Notes under the pieces: generated by a model
The model's input: only the letters and a program-made list of their open reading frames with translations
Database searches by the model: none
Told to the model about the DNA's origin: nothing
Program-made: the position numbers and the translations under genes
Assembly: GCA_002439165.1 (NCBI GenBank)
Contig: DJTE01000046.1
Coordinates: 1 to 64,000, forward strand
Length of the DNA: 64,000 nucleotides
From: Chryseobacterium indologenes
GTDB lineage: Bacteria; Bacteroidota; Bacteroidia; Flavobacteriales; Weeksellaceae
Direction: 5' to 3'
Part shown: positions 48,056 through 56,751 of the stretch, in pieces
Position numbering within the stretch: position 1 is the first letter of the stretch
Layout: each line of letters opens with the position of its first letter

Positions 48056-50044
48056 TTATTCTACTATGATTTTCTTTGTGACAACTGCACTTCCATCAGA
48101 ACTTATTTTTACCATGTAAACACCTTTATCAGCTCTGTCAATGTTTATTTTATTGGTTCCTTTTTCCAGTTTCTGAGCTGCTTTAATCAGCCTTCCTGAA
48201 GTATCATAAATTTCAACTGAAGTATTATTTTTATTATTTTCAATAGTAAATACTCCATTTTTAACAGGGTTCGGATACATACGGTACTGATCTGCCGCTA
48301 TGGCTGTTTCTTTTGTTGACAGAGTGCCGCTTCCTATTCCTACGCCATACCAGGCTTTTACATTCTGCTGCTGTTCGTTACCTGAAGCACCGTAAAGATC
48401 GGTTACAGCCTGTATGGTAGCATTATAGGCATCCAGATAGGTTGTATTCGGAGTCATATATTGATGTAAGGCCCTGTAAATGATTTTTTCCGATTTTTCA
48501 ATGGTAATTCCGGTTACATTATAAGCATTTCCGATATCGTTGGTTCCTGAACCTCCCTGTGAAAGAAGATAAAACCAGTAGTTTCCTACTCCGCTGTTGG
48601 TATGCACCCCTCCATTATCATTATTTTCATCAGGATTGGCTGTACTGGCCCAGTGGGTACCGTTATAGGTATCCGGCTGAGGGCCGGGATTTACATTATT
48701 AGGATCCGACATGCTTCTCATATAAGGGCTTGGAGAGGGGTTCAGAATGGATGATACCGGAATTCCTTCTCCTATGGTCCAGTTCGGACTGCTTCCGGAG
48801 TAAAATTCTATTGCCGTTCCCAGCATATCTGCAATAGATTCGTTGATGGCCCCTGATTCTGCTTCATAGTTAAGCCCTCCTAAACCGTTTCTTCCGATAA
48901 TCAGGTGAGAATACTCATGTCCGGCCACATCTATTCCCACTACCGGATTCATATAAGTAATCAGTCCGTTCAGGATCTTTCCGTTACCATAGAGCATACA
49001 GACAATTCCTCCATATAAAGGAGTATCGAGAGCCGCTGCATTGGCTCCTCCAGTCAGTCCTCCGAAATTGAAATTATAATAGTTATCTATTTTGGATCCG
49101 TTTCCGTCGTAGCTGTTTCTGTTGTGGCGGATCATATAATAATCATAAGCATTTTTCATTGCCCAATGAACTTCTGCCGCCGGTTTTGTATTATCAGCTG
49201 TATAATCTGCCACAGGATTCAGATATTCTTCGGAATTGATAAGTCCGTTATCAGGGTCTACATCAAGATTAGTCCCGTCCATGGTATGAATATTCCGGGC
49301 ATTATCTTTAAGGCGGTACTGTCCGTTATAGGAATCAACAGTAATAGACTGGGTACCTTTATAGTATGTTGCGCTCTGAGAAGGAGTATCTGCATCATGA
49401 AGCCGTGAATTTTTCTTAATAATGGTTCCTGAATCGTTATCTATATAGTATGTGAAAGCTTTTAAAGGATTTAAAGACAAGGCCTCTACTTTTGATGCGT
49501 GATAGAGAGTGGCAGATCTTCCTTTATTAACTTTTGCAATCACTTCCTCTATATTGGAAACAGTAACTTTACCCAGGGCGTTCAGATCAGTAATGATGAG
49601 AGATTTCACTTTCTGCAAGGTAGGCTGCTGTTTAATCGGAAGATTGATATCAGAAATAATTTCTCCGTTTACATAAATCAGCCTTCCTTCTTTTTCGTGA
49701 AGCAATACCATATCATCCATTACTTTCACTCCCTTATAATAATGTTCATATACAGAGTGCGTGATTCCCAGTTCATCTTTGTTCTTTTTAAGCAGCCTGT
49801 ACGAATGATCACTGCCGGTTCCCAGCCATTCTCCCAAATGGCCGGCCAGAAAATCCGGAGAGATATCTCTTCCACTGAAACCGGCATTAAAAGTTCCCAT
49901 TACGGAAGTGACCGATATTTTCGGCAAGTCTTTAACTGAAATTTCGGATCCCGGTCGGTTTTGCGCGTTTGCTAAGGTAAAAGGAGTAAGCCCTGTGGCA
50001 ACAGTAAAAGCCAGAGCCTTTACAAGAGTAGTGATTTTTTTCAT
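48056..50044 (-). CDS. secreted M4 family metallopeptidase (thermolysin-like) with T9SS tail
   Basis: A 662-aa secreted zinc endopeptidase. The signal peptide ends near LANAQ. A propeptide (about 30-215) precedes the catalytic domain. Zinc site H376-E377-Y-S-H380 in DVAGHEYSHLI and Glu402 in ESGAINESIADML. The last about 80 residues form the type IX sorting domain (MYPNPVKNGVFTIENN, EIYDTSGRLIKAAQ, DKGVYMVKISS). It is exported and probably released or surface bound. Terminator at 48011-48033 on its downstream side. Confidence 0.95.
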   Translation of the reverse strand: MKKITTLVKALAFTVATGLTPFTLANAQNRPGSEISVKDLPKISVTSVMGTFNAGFSGRDISPDFLAGHLGEWLGTGSDHSYRLLKKNKDELGITHSVYEHYYKGVKVMDDMVLLHEKEGRLIYVNGEIISDINLPIKQQPTLQKVKSLIITDLNALGKVTVSNIEEVIAKVNKGRSATLYHASKVEALSLNPLKAFTYYIDNDSGTIIKKNSRLHDADTPSQSATYYKGTQSITVDSYNGQYRLKDNARNIHTMDGTNLDVDPDNGLINSEEYLNPVADYTADNTKPAAEVHWAMKNAYDYYMIRHNRNSYDGNGSKIDNYYNFNFGGLTGGANAAALDTPLYGGIVCMLYGNGKILNGLITYMNPVVGIDVAGHEYSHLIIGRNGLGGLNYEAESGAINESIADMLGTAIEFYSGSSPNWTIGEGIPVSSILNPSPSPYMRSMSDPNNVNPGPQPDTYNGTHWASTANPDENNDNGGVHTNSGVGNYWFYLLSQGGSGTNDIGNAYNVTGITIEKSEKIIYRALHQYMTPNTTYLDAYNATIQAVTDLYGASGNEQQQNVKAWYGVGIGSGTLSTKETAIAADQYRMYPNPVKNGVFTIENNKNNTSVEIYDTSGRLIKAAQKLEKGTNKINIDRADKGVYMVKISSDGSAVVTKKIIVE

Positions 50045-50160
50045 TGATATTAAGTTTATTGATATTTCACAGTTAGTAGAAAAAGCATAAAAATGTTACA
50101 GCATTTCCAATATTTAATTGAATATCCAACAGTAAAAGGCTTCAAAAAAAATATCAACAA

Positions 50161-50188
50161 AAAAACCGGCAGAAAAAAATTCTGCCGG
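50161..50188 (-). terminator. hairpin with U-tract (minus)
   Basis: CCGGCAGAA / TTCTGCCGG (50166-50174 and 50180-50188). T-rich on the minus-strand side. It is nearly identical to the protease terminator at 48011. Confidence 0.75.
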
Positions 50189-50413
50189 ATCTCATTATGT
50201 GTTTTATTAAGCTTTGCTCTAAAGCAACCCTTAAAAGGGTATTGTACGAAATAATTTTTTAATAGATAAAAATTTTAATATGAACCAGTATTGATATTTC
50301 AAAATTCAAAAAAATCTGCATTTTCGTGAAGAACAGTTAACCTCTACGTATGCAAAAAGCATTTTCAGTTTTCACAGTTAGTAGAGAAAAAGCAAAAATG
50401 TTACAACTTTTTA

Positions 50414-50446
50414 TAAAAAAATCGCAGCAGAAAATTTCCACTGCGA
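50414..50446 (-). terminator. terminator of ECF sigma operon 2
   Basis: TCGCAG / CTGCGA (50422-50427 and 50441-50446), then TTTTTTTATAA on the minus strand. It lies 23 bp after the membrane protein gene. Confidence 0.7.
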
Positions 50447-50468
50447 ATGATATGACTATATTCTTCTT

Positions 50469-51287
50469 TTAATTCAGCCTGTTTAAAGCTTTTTGAAGTT
50501 CATTCAAATCAATGAAACCGAGAAACGAACCCATGATAATAAAAACAAAAAGAACCACGGTTAAAAATGCTATAATAAAAATATACACTGAAATAAACCA
50601 CAAAACCGTATTGAGAATATTTCCCCTGATCCCGAATTTACCGATGAAAAATTTTTGCGAACGCTCAAACCATGATATTTTATTCCGTTTCGCATTCTGT
50701 TTTACTTCAACTCCGTTCAGTTCATCCACCAGCCTTACAATATCATTGATATATCTTCCGTACATATAGTACATCCAGTATTTTATTACGAACCATACCA
50801 GCAGTAAAGTGATCATAAAACTGATGCCGAAAATGGCGAGATTATATTTCATATCAAAATGAAAATTGATCGTAATCAATGACAGGAGAAAAGCAAGAGG
50901 GATATAGGAAATATAATATGAAATGTAGATTTCTTTCGATATAAGAAGCTGGGTTTTAAGGTTAAACAGATCATAATTTGTATTGATACTTTTGCGGCAG
51001 AGTATTTTATACAGTTTGAGGAAACGGGAATAAAAGTAAATGATGAGCGCCAGGGTAAGCACAACGACAAATGCCGATATAATTTTGATATTGCTGTCTC
51101 CTGAAGCAAAAGGGAAGCTGGTCATAAGCAGGGGAAGCGTAACAATCATCAGCCAGAACTCCGTTTCCATATTAATTTTGAGCATCTGTAATGGTGAATG
51201 TATTTCATCCTGTTTTTCCAGAGAGACCTCGGGAAGATCATCTCCGGTATCTTTGTTCCAAAGTTCTTTAAAATTCTCTAACTCCAT
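50469..51287 (-). CDS. 272-aa membrane protein after ECF sigma factor
   Basis: It follows the sigma gene by 10 bp, so one operon. An N-terminal soluble part (about 1-38, acidic) precedes four to five hydrophobic helices (about 42-60, 66-86, 123-142, 148-170, 228-258). No zinc anti-sigma motif is seen. Position suggests it is the sigma-linked membrane partner, but no family is recognised. Confidence 0.75.
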   Translation of the reverse strand: MELENFKELWNKDTGDDLPEVSLEKQDEIHSPLQMLKINMETEFWLMIVTLPLLMTSFPFASGDSNIKIISAFVVVLTLALIIYFYSRFLKLYKILCRKSINTNYDLFNLKTQLLISKEIYISYYISYIPLAFLLSLITINFHFDMKYNLAIFGISFMITLLLVWFVIKYWMYYMYGRYINDIVRLVDELNGVEVKQNAKRNKISWFERSQKFFIGKFGIRGNILNTVLWFISVYIFIIAFLTVVLFVFIIMGSFLGFIDLNELQKALNRLN

Positions 51288-51297
51288 TTGTATGTGT

Positions 51298-51804
51298 TTA
51301 GATCTGTGTTTTTTTCTTTTCTATAATCTCTTTAAGCTTCGTTTTAGCCCTGTTCATCTTTACTCTTGCGTTCACTTCGGTTATACCTAGCTGCCGGGCA
51401 ATCTCTTTACCCGGAAAGTCTTCCAGAAAGTAAAAAATAAGAGCTTTATCAATTGGGCTGAGCTGTTGAATTGCTTCATACATCAGCTTCATATTTCTGT
51501 CGTCCGTATCATTATAGGGTTCCTGTTGGACGGCCAGATTTTCTATCTGCTGATTTTGTATAAAACTACGTTTTTTTTTGCTTCGCAGGAATACGATAGC
51601 CGTATTAAGTGCAGTTCTGTATAGCCAGGTAGAAAAGTCACTCTTCCTTTGGAAATCACTATACGATTTCCAGGCCTGATAAATAATCTCCTGATAAAGA
51701 TCATTCTGATCATCCTGATCGTCCATATACATCTTGGAAATTTTGAAAATAACACCTTTATGTTTTTCAATTTTTTCCAAAAATTCATTTTCCATTGAAG
51801 ACAT
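51298..51804 (-). CDS. ECF subfamily RNA polymerase sigma factor
   Basis: A 168-aa sigma factor of the ECF type. Region 2: DDQNDLYQEIIYQAWKSYSD and WLYRTALNTAIVFLRSKKKR. Region 4: LSPIDKALIFYFLEDFPGKE and EIARQLGITEVNARVKMNRA. Start may be Met1 or Met4. It heads a two-gene operon with the 50469 membrane protein. It is the second ECF system here; the other (20480) is not closely related, being longer with a different spacer. Confidence 0.93.
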   Translation of the reverse strand: MSSMENEFLEKIEKHKGVIFKISKMYMDDQDDQNDLYQEIIYQAWKSYSDFQRKSDFSTWLYRTALNTAIVFLRSKKKRSFIQNQQIENLAVQQEPYNDTDDRNMKLMYEAIQQLSPIDKALIFYFLEDFPGKEIARQLGITEVNARVKMNRAKTKLKEIIEKKKTQI

Positions 51805-51964
51805 GGTAAAAACTCTACACCTTTAATAGCAATTTATTCAAAAAGCCATCTTCTTTTATTAAAAATAACTACAAAACTCACGCTTTAATGTACAAAATCC
51901 TCAAAAAATATAGAAATTTATTGAGGATTTTTATTTTATGTTAAATTGAATCAAAAGAAATGGA

Positions 51965-53593
51965 TCAGAAAATATAGTCTGTGCTCAGAAAATGAGAATC
52001 GTGATCCCGGACAATCGTATTGAGTAATTCTTTGTTGGAATCTGTCAGTTTCGCAGCGACCAGAGATCTTATTGAAAAGGAACGGAGTGCATCAAAAACG
52101 GAAAGAGTCCCTTCCGCACTGTCTTTTCTTCCGGTGAAAGGAAAAACATCCGGCCCACGCTGTGCCTGGCAGTTGATATTTACGCGGCTTACGAGGTTCA
52201 CAAAAGGATCGATCAGTTTTCCGACCTCTTCAGGATCTTCACTGAAGATACTTACCTGCATCCCATGAGAGGCATTGATCTGGTATTCCACAGGTTCTTC
52301 AATATCGTCAAAGGGAACCACGGGAATTACGGGTCCAAACTGTTCTTCATGATAGAGTTTCATCCGGCTGTCCACCGGATAGACTACTGCCGGATACACA
52401 AAAGAGGCTTCCGTATATCCTCCATTCTTATTTAAGACTGCTGCCCCTTTTGATAAAGCATCTTCAATACATTCCTGAAGATACGGTGGCTTGTTAACCT
52501 CTGGAAGCGGTGTAACTTTAACCCCATTTTCCCAGGGAAGCCCGGGTTTAAGTGCAGAAACAGCCTCGCTTAATTTCCGTGTAAACTCTTCCGCAATATC
52601 TTTTTGAACGAAAATAAGCTTAAGTGCCGTACAGCGCTGCCCGTTAAAAGACAAAGCCCCCAGAATACATTCACTTACCGCTACATCCATATCTGCATTT
52701 TTAGTGACAATGGCTGCATTTTTGGCATCTAAACTCAGAACAGCCCTGAGCCGGTTTACCTTAGGATGCAGTTTCTTCAGGCCATTGGCCACTTTGCTTG
52801 AACCTATAAAAGCAAGAACATTCACTTTCCCACTTTCCATAATTGGTGTAATAATCTCTGAACCTTTTCCGTAAAGGGTATTTACCGTTCCTTTCGGAAA
52901 GGCTTCCCTAAAGGCATCCAGTAAAGGGTAATGAGCCAGTACACCATGTTTGGGAAGCTTAAACAGGATGGTATTTCCCATGATGAGGGCCGGAATCAGG
53001 GTGGTAAAAATTTCATTTAAAGGATAATTGAAAGGCCCCATACTCAAAACTACCCCCAACGGAGCTCTTCTGATCTGCGCAATGGTTCCTTCTGCCTCCT
53101 GGAAACGTGAAGATTCCCGGTCCAGATCTTTCAGAGCATCGATGGTCTGATTGATATAATCCACCGTCCTGTCAAATTCTTTTGCAGAATCTGCCAGAGT
53201 TTTCCCGATCTCCCACATCAGCAGTTTTATGACCAGATCGCGCTGCCGGATCATCAGGTAAACAAATTTCTGCATACACTGTATCCTTTTTTCCACAGAC
53301 ATTGTCGGCCATTCTCCGAGACCGTTATCATAAGCTTTTACACAGGCTTCAAGAACTTCCATAGCTTCTGAGGGACCAATATTGGGAATGCTTCCGAGCA
53401 GTTTTCTTTCCAGGCCGTCTTCCGTAGGTATACAGACCGGAGAATAAATATTCTGAATCTCTCCTTCCCACTCCACCAGTTCTCCGTTGAGAAGATAAAC
53501 TTTCTGGTGAATTTCGGGAACTTTAAATTCTTCAGGAATTTCACTTTCGCTTTTAAAGATATTTTGAAATGACGGTTTATTTGATAAATCCAT
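51965..53593 (-). CDS. gapN: NADP-dependent glyceraldehyde-3-phosphate dehydrogenase-like aldehyde dehydrogenase
   Basis: A 542-aa aldehyde dehydrogenase of the NP-GAPDH type, oxidising glyceraldehyde-3-phosphate straight to 3-phosphoglycerate with NADP. Start taken at 53593 (MDLSNKPSFQ), since the 24 further codons upstream are not family-like. Catalytic Cys321 in NGQRCTALKL. The general base, Glu in most ALDHs (ELGG motif), reads Asp289 here (LSLDAKNAAIV). It is longer than Streptococcus GapN, like the plant-type branch. Substrate assignment is by resemblance. Confidence 0.85.
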   Translation of the reverse strand: MDLSNKPSFQNIFKSESEIPEEFKVPEIHQKVYLLNGELVEWEGEIQNIYSPVCIPTEDGLERKLLGSIPNIGPSEAMEVLEACVKAYDNGLGEWPTMSVEKRIQCMQKFVYLMIRQRDLVIKLLMWEIGKTLADSAKEFDRTVDYINQTIDALKDLDRESSRFQEAEGTIAQIRRAPLGVVLSMGPFNYPLNEIFTTLIPALIMGNTILFKLPKHGVLAHYPLLDAFREAFPKGTVNTLYGKGSEIITPIMESGKVNVLAFIGSSKVANGLKKLHPKVNRLRAVLSLDAKNAAIVTKNADMDVAVSECILGALSFNGQRCTALKLIFVQKDIAEEFTRKLSEAVSALKPGLPWENGVKVTPLPEVNKPPYLQECIEDALSKGAAVLNKNGGYTEASFVYPAVVYPVDSRMKLYHEEQFGPVIPVVPFDDIEEPVEYQINASHGMQVSIFSEDPEEVGKLIDPFVNLVSRVNINCQAQRGPDVFPFTGRKDSAEGTLSVFDALRSFSIRSLVAAKLTDSNKELLNTIVRDHDSHFLSTDYIF

Positions 53594-53727
53594 ATGGTTT
53601 ATTTGTTTAATAATTCTGAATAATAAAGGTAGAGGGAAAAATCGGTTCCAGAAATAACGGCTCAATAGATTTATTCTATATAAAAGCTGTTTGAATGAAA
53701 ATTAATCCGGACTACTGAAAAAAAGAA

Positions 53728-53735
53728 TAATTTTG
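53728..53735 (+). promoter_or_regulatory. exported thiol peroxidase -7 box
   Basis: TAATTTTG, an exact TAnnTTTG match, 17 bp before the ATG at 53753. No TTTG lies at the expected upstream distance. Confidence 0.45.
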
Positions 53736-53752
53736 CTGTAAAAATAAATCTC

Positions 53753-54325
53753 ATGTATTTAAAATTAGTTTTCAGTACGTTATTATTCTTTTCAGCATTC
53801 ATTTTTGCTCAGAATACGAAGACAGCCAATACCATTTTAATGCGGGGAAAACCTGTACATACTTATTCCAAACTGCCGGCAGTGAATAAAGCCGCTCCAA
53901 AGTTTACCCTTACCGATGTTGATATGAAAGATCAGACCCTGGATTCCTATAAAGGGAAATACGTGATTCTGAATATTTTTCCAAGTGTAGATACCGGTGT
54001 TTGCTCTGCTTCCGTTCATCATTTCAATGAAGAGGCTGCCAGTCTTCCGAATACCGTAGTGCTATGTATTTCCAAAGACTTACCTTTCGCCCAGAAAAGA
54101 TTTTGCGGTGCTGAAGGAATCAAAAACGTAGTGATGCTTTCTGACTTCCGTTCCGATTTCGGCAAAACATATGGTGTGGAAATCACAGATTCGGCTATGA
54201 AGGGACTTTTAAGCAGAGCTGTTGTTGTGATTGATCCTTCGGGAAAAACAATTTATCAGGAGCAGGTAGCTGATATTTCCCAGGAACCTGATTATGAAGC
54301 GGCTATTAAAGCAGTGAAAAAATAA
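53753..54325 (+). CDS. tpx: exported thiol peroxidase
   Basis: A 190-aa Tpx with an N-terminal signal peptide (MYLKLVFSTLLFFSAFIFAQ), so it acts in the periplasm, unlike the 36981 enzyme. Peroxidatic Cys84 in PSVDTGVCSASVHHF and resolving Cys118 in QKRFCGAEG. The first Cys motif reads DTGVC where the cytoplasmic protein has DTPTC. Its electron donor would have to be a periplasmic thiol system. Followed by a bidirectional terminator. Confidence 0.93.
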   Translation: MYLKLVFSTLLFFSAFIFAQNTKTANTILMRGKPVHTYSKLPAVNKAAPKFTLTDVDMKDQTLDSYKGKYVILNIFPSVDTGVCSASVHHFNEEAASLPNTVVLCISKDLPFAQKRFCGAEGIKNVVMLSDFRSDFGKTYGVEITDSAMKGLLSRAVVVIDPSGKTIYQEQVADISQEPDYEAAIKAVKK

Positions 54326-54407
54326 AAAAGGAAACCGGCAAAGAGGATGAAAGTTCATTTGGGCTTTGGCTTCTGACAACTGTCTATACCCTATAATTAA
54401 AACTTAA

Positions 54408-54442
54408 CAAAATCTCCGGCAGTCAATACCGGAGATTTTTAT
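54408..54442. terminator. bidirectional terminator
   Basis: AAATCTCCGG / CCGGAGATTT (54410-54419 and 54429-54438), T-rich on both outer sides. It serves the exported Tpx gene (plus) and the 54439 gene (minus). Confidence 0.85.
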
Positions 54443-55038
54443 TTTCTGAATTTCACCTTCTTTTTAGTGGTTATCAATACGGCACCGTTTTTAGCTTTAT
54501 CTCCATATAAAGCAACTGCCTCCTCACTTTTTAAAACTTTCATCTCTTTAATTGAGTTTTGATCAAGATTTCCGGTTGATTCATAATCGGATATCTTCCC
54601 GTTTAACACATATAAGGGTTCAATATCTCTGCGGCTAACCACGGTTCCTCCCCCAACCAGCATCTGTTGATGGACTCTGTTCTTTCGCAATCCCAATACT
54701 ACCACATCATTCAATTCTGCTGTTTCTACCGTATCTTTTTTTACACTTTGCTGTGCATGTACAGCTGTAAGACCTCCTGTCGTTAAAACAAAACCAACTG
54801 CAAATTTTGTAAAAAGAGCATTGATAGAGGAATAATGTAAATTCCTGTTGAGCTGTGACGGATTAAAGTTTCCACAGATGTTTTCTGAAGAACCGGAAAA
54901 AGCATCGATAATTTCTTCATCCGGAGCATTCCTGAAGTCTCTGACGGTTTTGGAGCAGACTGAGCAGAACCGTCCTTTTTCGTCAGGAGTCATATTATCC
55001 CAATTTTCATGGCAGGGTGTAGGTATGGTGATTTTCAT
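54439..55038 (-). CDS. Cys-motif protein with TonB-plug-like C-terminus
   Basis: A 199-aa protein. The N-terminus has a Cys motif: PCHENWDNMTPDEKGRFCSV followed by CSKTVRDF (Cys at about 8, 28, 31 and a late CGN). Next come a membrane helix (about 75-93, TKFAVGFVLTTGGLTAVHA) and a C-terminal part like the TonB receptor plug: EPLYVLNGKI, SIKEMKVLKSEEAVALYGDK and AKNGAVLITTKK. The Cys motif is common in Bacteroidota exported or regulatory proteins. A frameshifted tandem copy lies at 55165-55751. Confidence 0.72.
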   Translation of the reverse strand: MKITIPTPCHENWDNMTPDEKGRFCSVCSKTVRDFRNAPDEEIIDAFSGSSENICGNFNPSQLNRNLHYSSINALFTKFAVGFVLTTGGLTAVHAQQSVKKDTVETAELNDVVVLGLRKNRVHQQMLVGGGTVVSRRDIEPLYVLNGKISDYESTGNLDQNSIKEMKVLKSEEAVALYGDKAKNGAVLITTKKKVKFRK

Positions 55039-55089
55039 GAGGATGTCTTTTTATTATCAAGATGCAGTGAAGATGAAAAAGGTTGGAAT
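54872..55089 (-). repeat. segmental duplication, copy A
   Basis: About 216 bp covering the start region and 5' leader of the 54439 gene. It aligns with 55585-55800 with about a dozen differences, nearly all transitions, plus a 2-base indel. This is a recent duplication. Confidence 0.85.
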
Positions 55090-55164
55090 GGCATTATTTT
55101 TTATTAATAATACGAAATATATCTCCCAGTAAATTACAAACATGGTTCCCGTATGGCAAAGGTT

Positions 55165-55751
55165 CTATTTCTTCTTCTTTTTTGTGGTTACCAGTATAAC
55201 CCCGTTTTTAGCTTTTTCACCGGAAAACATAGCACTTGCGGCCGCTTTATCAAGAATTTTGATTGTTTTGATTGTACTGGTATCCATCATTCTAAGCTCT
55301 TCCAGGCTGCTGAGCTTCCCATTAAGAAGGCATAAGGGTTCTTCATGATTCTGCAGACTCATTGAAGCTCCTCCGATCATTCTCCGCGAAAACAACTATC
55401 TTTTGGCACAGTAGCCACAGGCATCCCGCCTGAGCCTGTTAACTGAACAGATACATTTTTTTGCTGTGCTTCCAAAGAAACAAATCCTCCTGATGTCAGT
55501 ATAAATCCCACTGCAAATTTTATAAAAATAGAATTGATAAAAGAATACCTCAAATCCCTTTCCAATTGGGTTTCATTGAAATTCCCACAGATGTTTTCTG
55601 AAGAACCGGAAAAAGCATCGATAATTTCTTCATCCGGAGCATTCCTGAAATCTCTGACGGTTTTGGAACAGACTGAACAGAACCGTCCTTTTTCGTCAGG
55701 GGTCATGCTGTCCCAGTTTTCATGGCAGGGTGCAGGTATGATGATTTTCAT
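55165..55751 (-). pseudogene. frameshifted copy of the Cys-motif/plug-like gene
   Basis: Reads as two frames. 55377-55751 gives the N-terminal Cys-motif and membrane helix, then runs out after SCFRGE and a stop. 55165-55395 gives the plug-like end (LCLLNGKLSS, TIKILDKAAASAMFSGE, KAKNGVILVTTKK) in the -1 frame. The two frames overlap by 19 bp at a GTTTTCGC stretch. The intact paralog at 54439 shows both parts in one frame. Either a mutation killed this copy or a frameshift is programmed; a base-calling error is also possible. Confidence 0.7.
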
Positions 55752-55800
55752 GAGGATGTCTTTATTATTAAGATGCAGTGAAGATGAAAAAGGTTGGAAT
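55585..55800 (-). repeat. segmental duplication, copy B
   Basis: Partner of 54872-55089, covering the start and leader of the frameshifted gene. Confidence 0.85.
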
Positions 55801-55811
55801 CCTACTATTTA

Positions 55812-56576
55812 TCAAAAACTTTCTTTTAAAAATCTCCCATCCTCCAAAACCACACACTTTTGCCCCACCTCTTCCGAAATCCTCTTCAGATCCTCCTCAT
55901 CAAACTCCTGCGGAACATAGCATTTTTCATGCGCAAACAATCCGTAATGAATGGGGATCAGTTTTCCGGCATGTAAAAGGCGGGCGGCTGCAAATGCTTC
56001 TTTAAGATTGAGGGATGCCGGAACCGGGCTGTACTCCAGGCCAATGATCTCAAAATTTACTACCACCCCATTCGCGGGAAGAAATGCATAATCTATCTTT
56101 GGATTTTCTTTTCCCAGCTTCCAGAACCGGTTGTGCCAGATGGTATCTCCACCGTGAAAAATCTTTACGGTTCCGTCGTCTATGATCCACGAAGACTGGA
56201 TTTCTCCTACTCCATCCATAGCGAACACGGGTTTGAAGGTCATATTGTTTTCAGTGAAAGTTTCATCCAGATCCAGAACGATCATCTCAATATCCCCCAT
56301 TATTTTTCTGACGAAAGGTTCCAGTTCCGAATAGACAATAAGCTTTCCGTCTTTCTTCAGACACTTCCTGATAACGCTTTTGTCAAAATGATCCAGATGA
56401 AGGTGGGTAAAAAGGATATAATCAGCCTGCACCTCATCTGAAAATATGATCACATCTTCCACAGCATCTCCCAGAACAGGTTTATAGTAAGAAAAATCCT
56501 CGGCAGCATCTATTAAGATTGTTTTTTGTTGGGATACCAGCTTTATTCCGGCCCAGTTTAGTTTCTGTATTTCCAT
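55812..56576 (-). CDS. MBL-fold metallo-hydrolase
   Basis: A 254-aa metallo-beta-lactamase-fold protein: metal ligands in LFTHLHLDHFD (HxHxDH), IFHGGDTIWHN, and IPIHYGLFAHE near the end. The small size and a start that runs straight into MEIQKLNWAGIKLVS are like the UlaG-like subgroup. Cytoplasmic. Substrate unknown. It lies just upstream, on the same strand, of the duplicated Cys-motif genes but not clearly in one operon. Confidence 0.92.
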   Translation of the reverse strand: MEIQKLNWAGIKLVSQQKTILIDAAEDFSYYKPVLGDAVEDVIIFSDEVQADYILFTHLHLDHFDKSVIRKCLKKDGKLIVYSELEPFVRKIMGDIEMIVLDLDETFTENNMTFKPVFAMDGVGEIQSSWIIDDGTVKIFHGGDTIWHNRFWKLGKENPKIDYAFLPANGVVVNFEIIGLEYSPVPASLNLKEAFAAARLLHAGKLIPIHYGLFAHEKCYVPQEFDEEDLKRISEEVGQKCVVLEDGRFLKESF

Positions 56577-56751
56577 ATTCTTTTTTTACAAAGGAAGGGA
56601 CTTACGGAGGGCCAGTCAATAAACAAAAGTTAATTAATGAAGTTTGAAGCTGGAGGATGGAAGTTGTTGAGGCAGCAGCACAGCTATATCTCTGTTTTTA
56701 TCTGACAGTGTGCTATGATGAAGTTTCAGAAAGCAGGAGTCTTCTGTATGT
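56577..56751. other. intergenic region with repeat fragment
   Basis: Contains TTTGAAGCTGGAGGATGGAAGTTGTTGAGG at about 56643-56671, a version of the GCTGGAAGTT words seen at 18390-18520. No gene. Confidence 0.35.

Larger units (their letters stand above)
50045..50468. other. 424-bp region with duplicated leader and two terminators
   Basis: CACAGTTAGTAGA(G)AAAAAGCA(TA)AAAATGTTACA occurs at about 50065-50100 and again at about 50374-50406, in the same orientation. Each copy is next to a hairpin (50166-50188 and 50422-50446). No gene; it may be a duplicated promoter/leader unit in front of the protease, with the far copy left by a lost gene. Confidence 0.5.
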
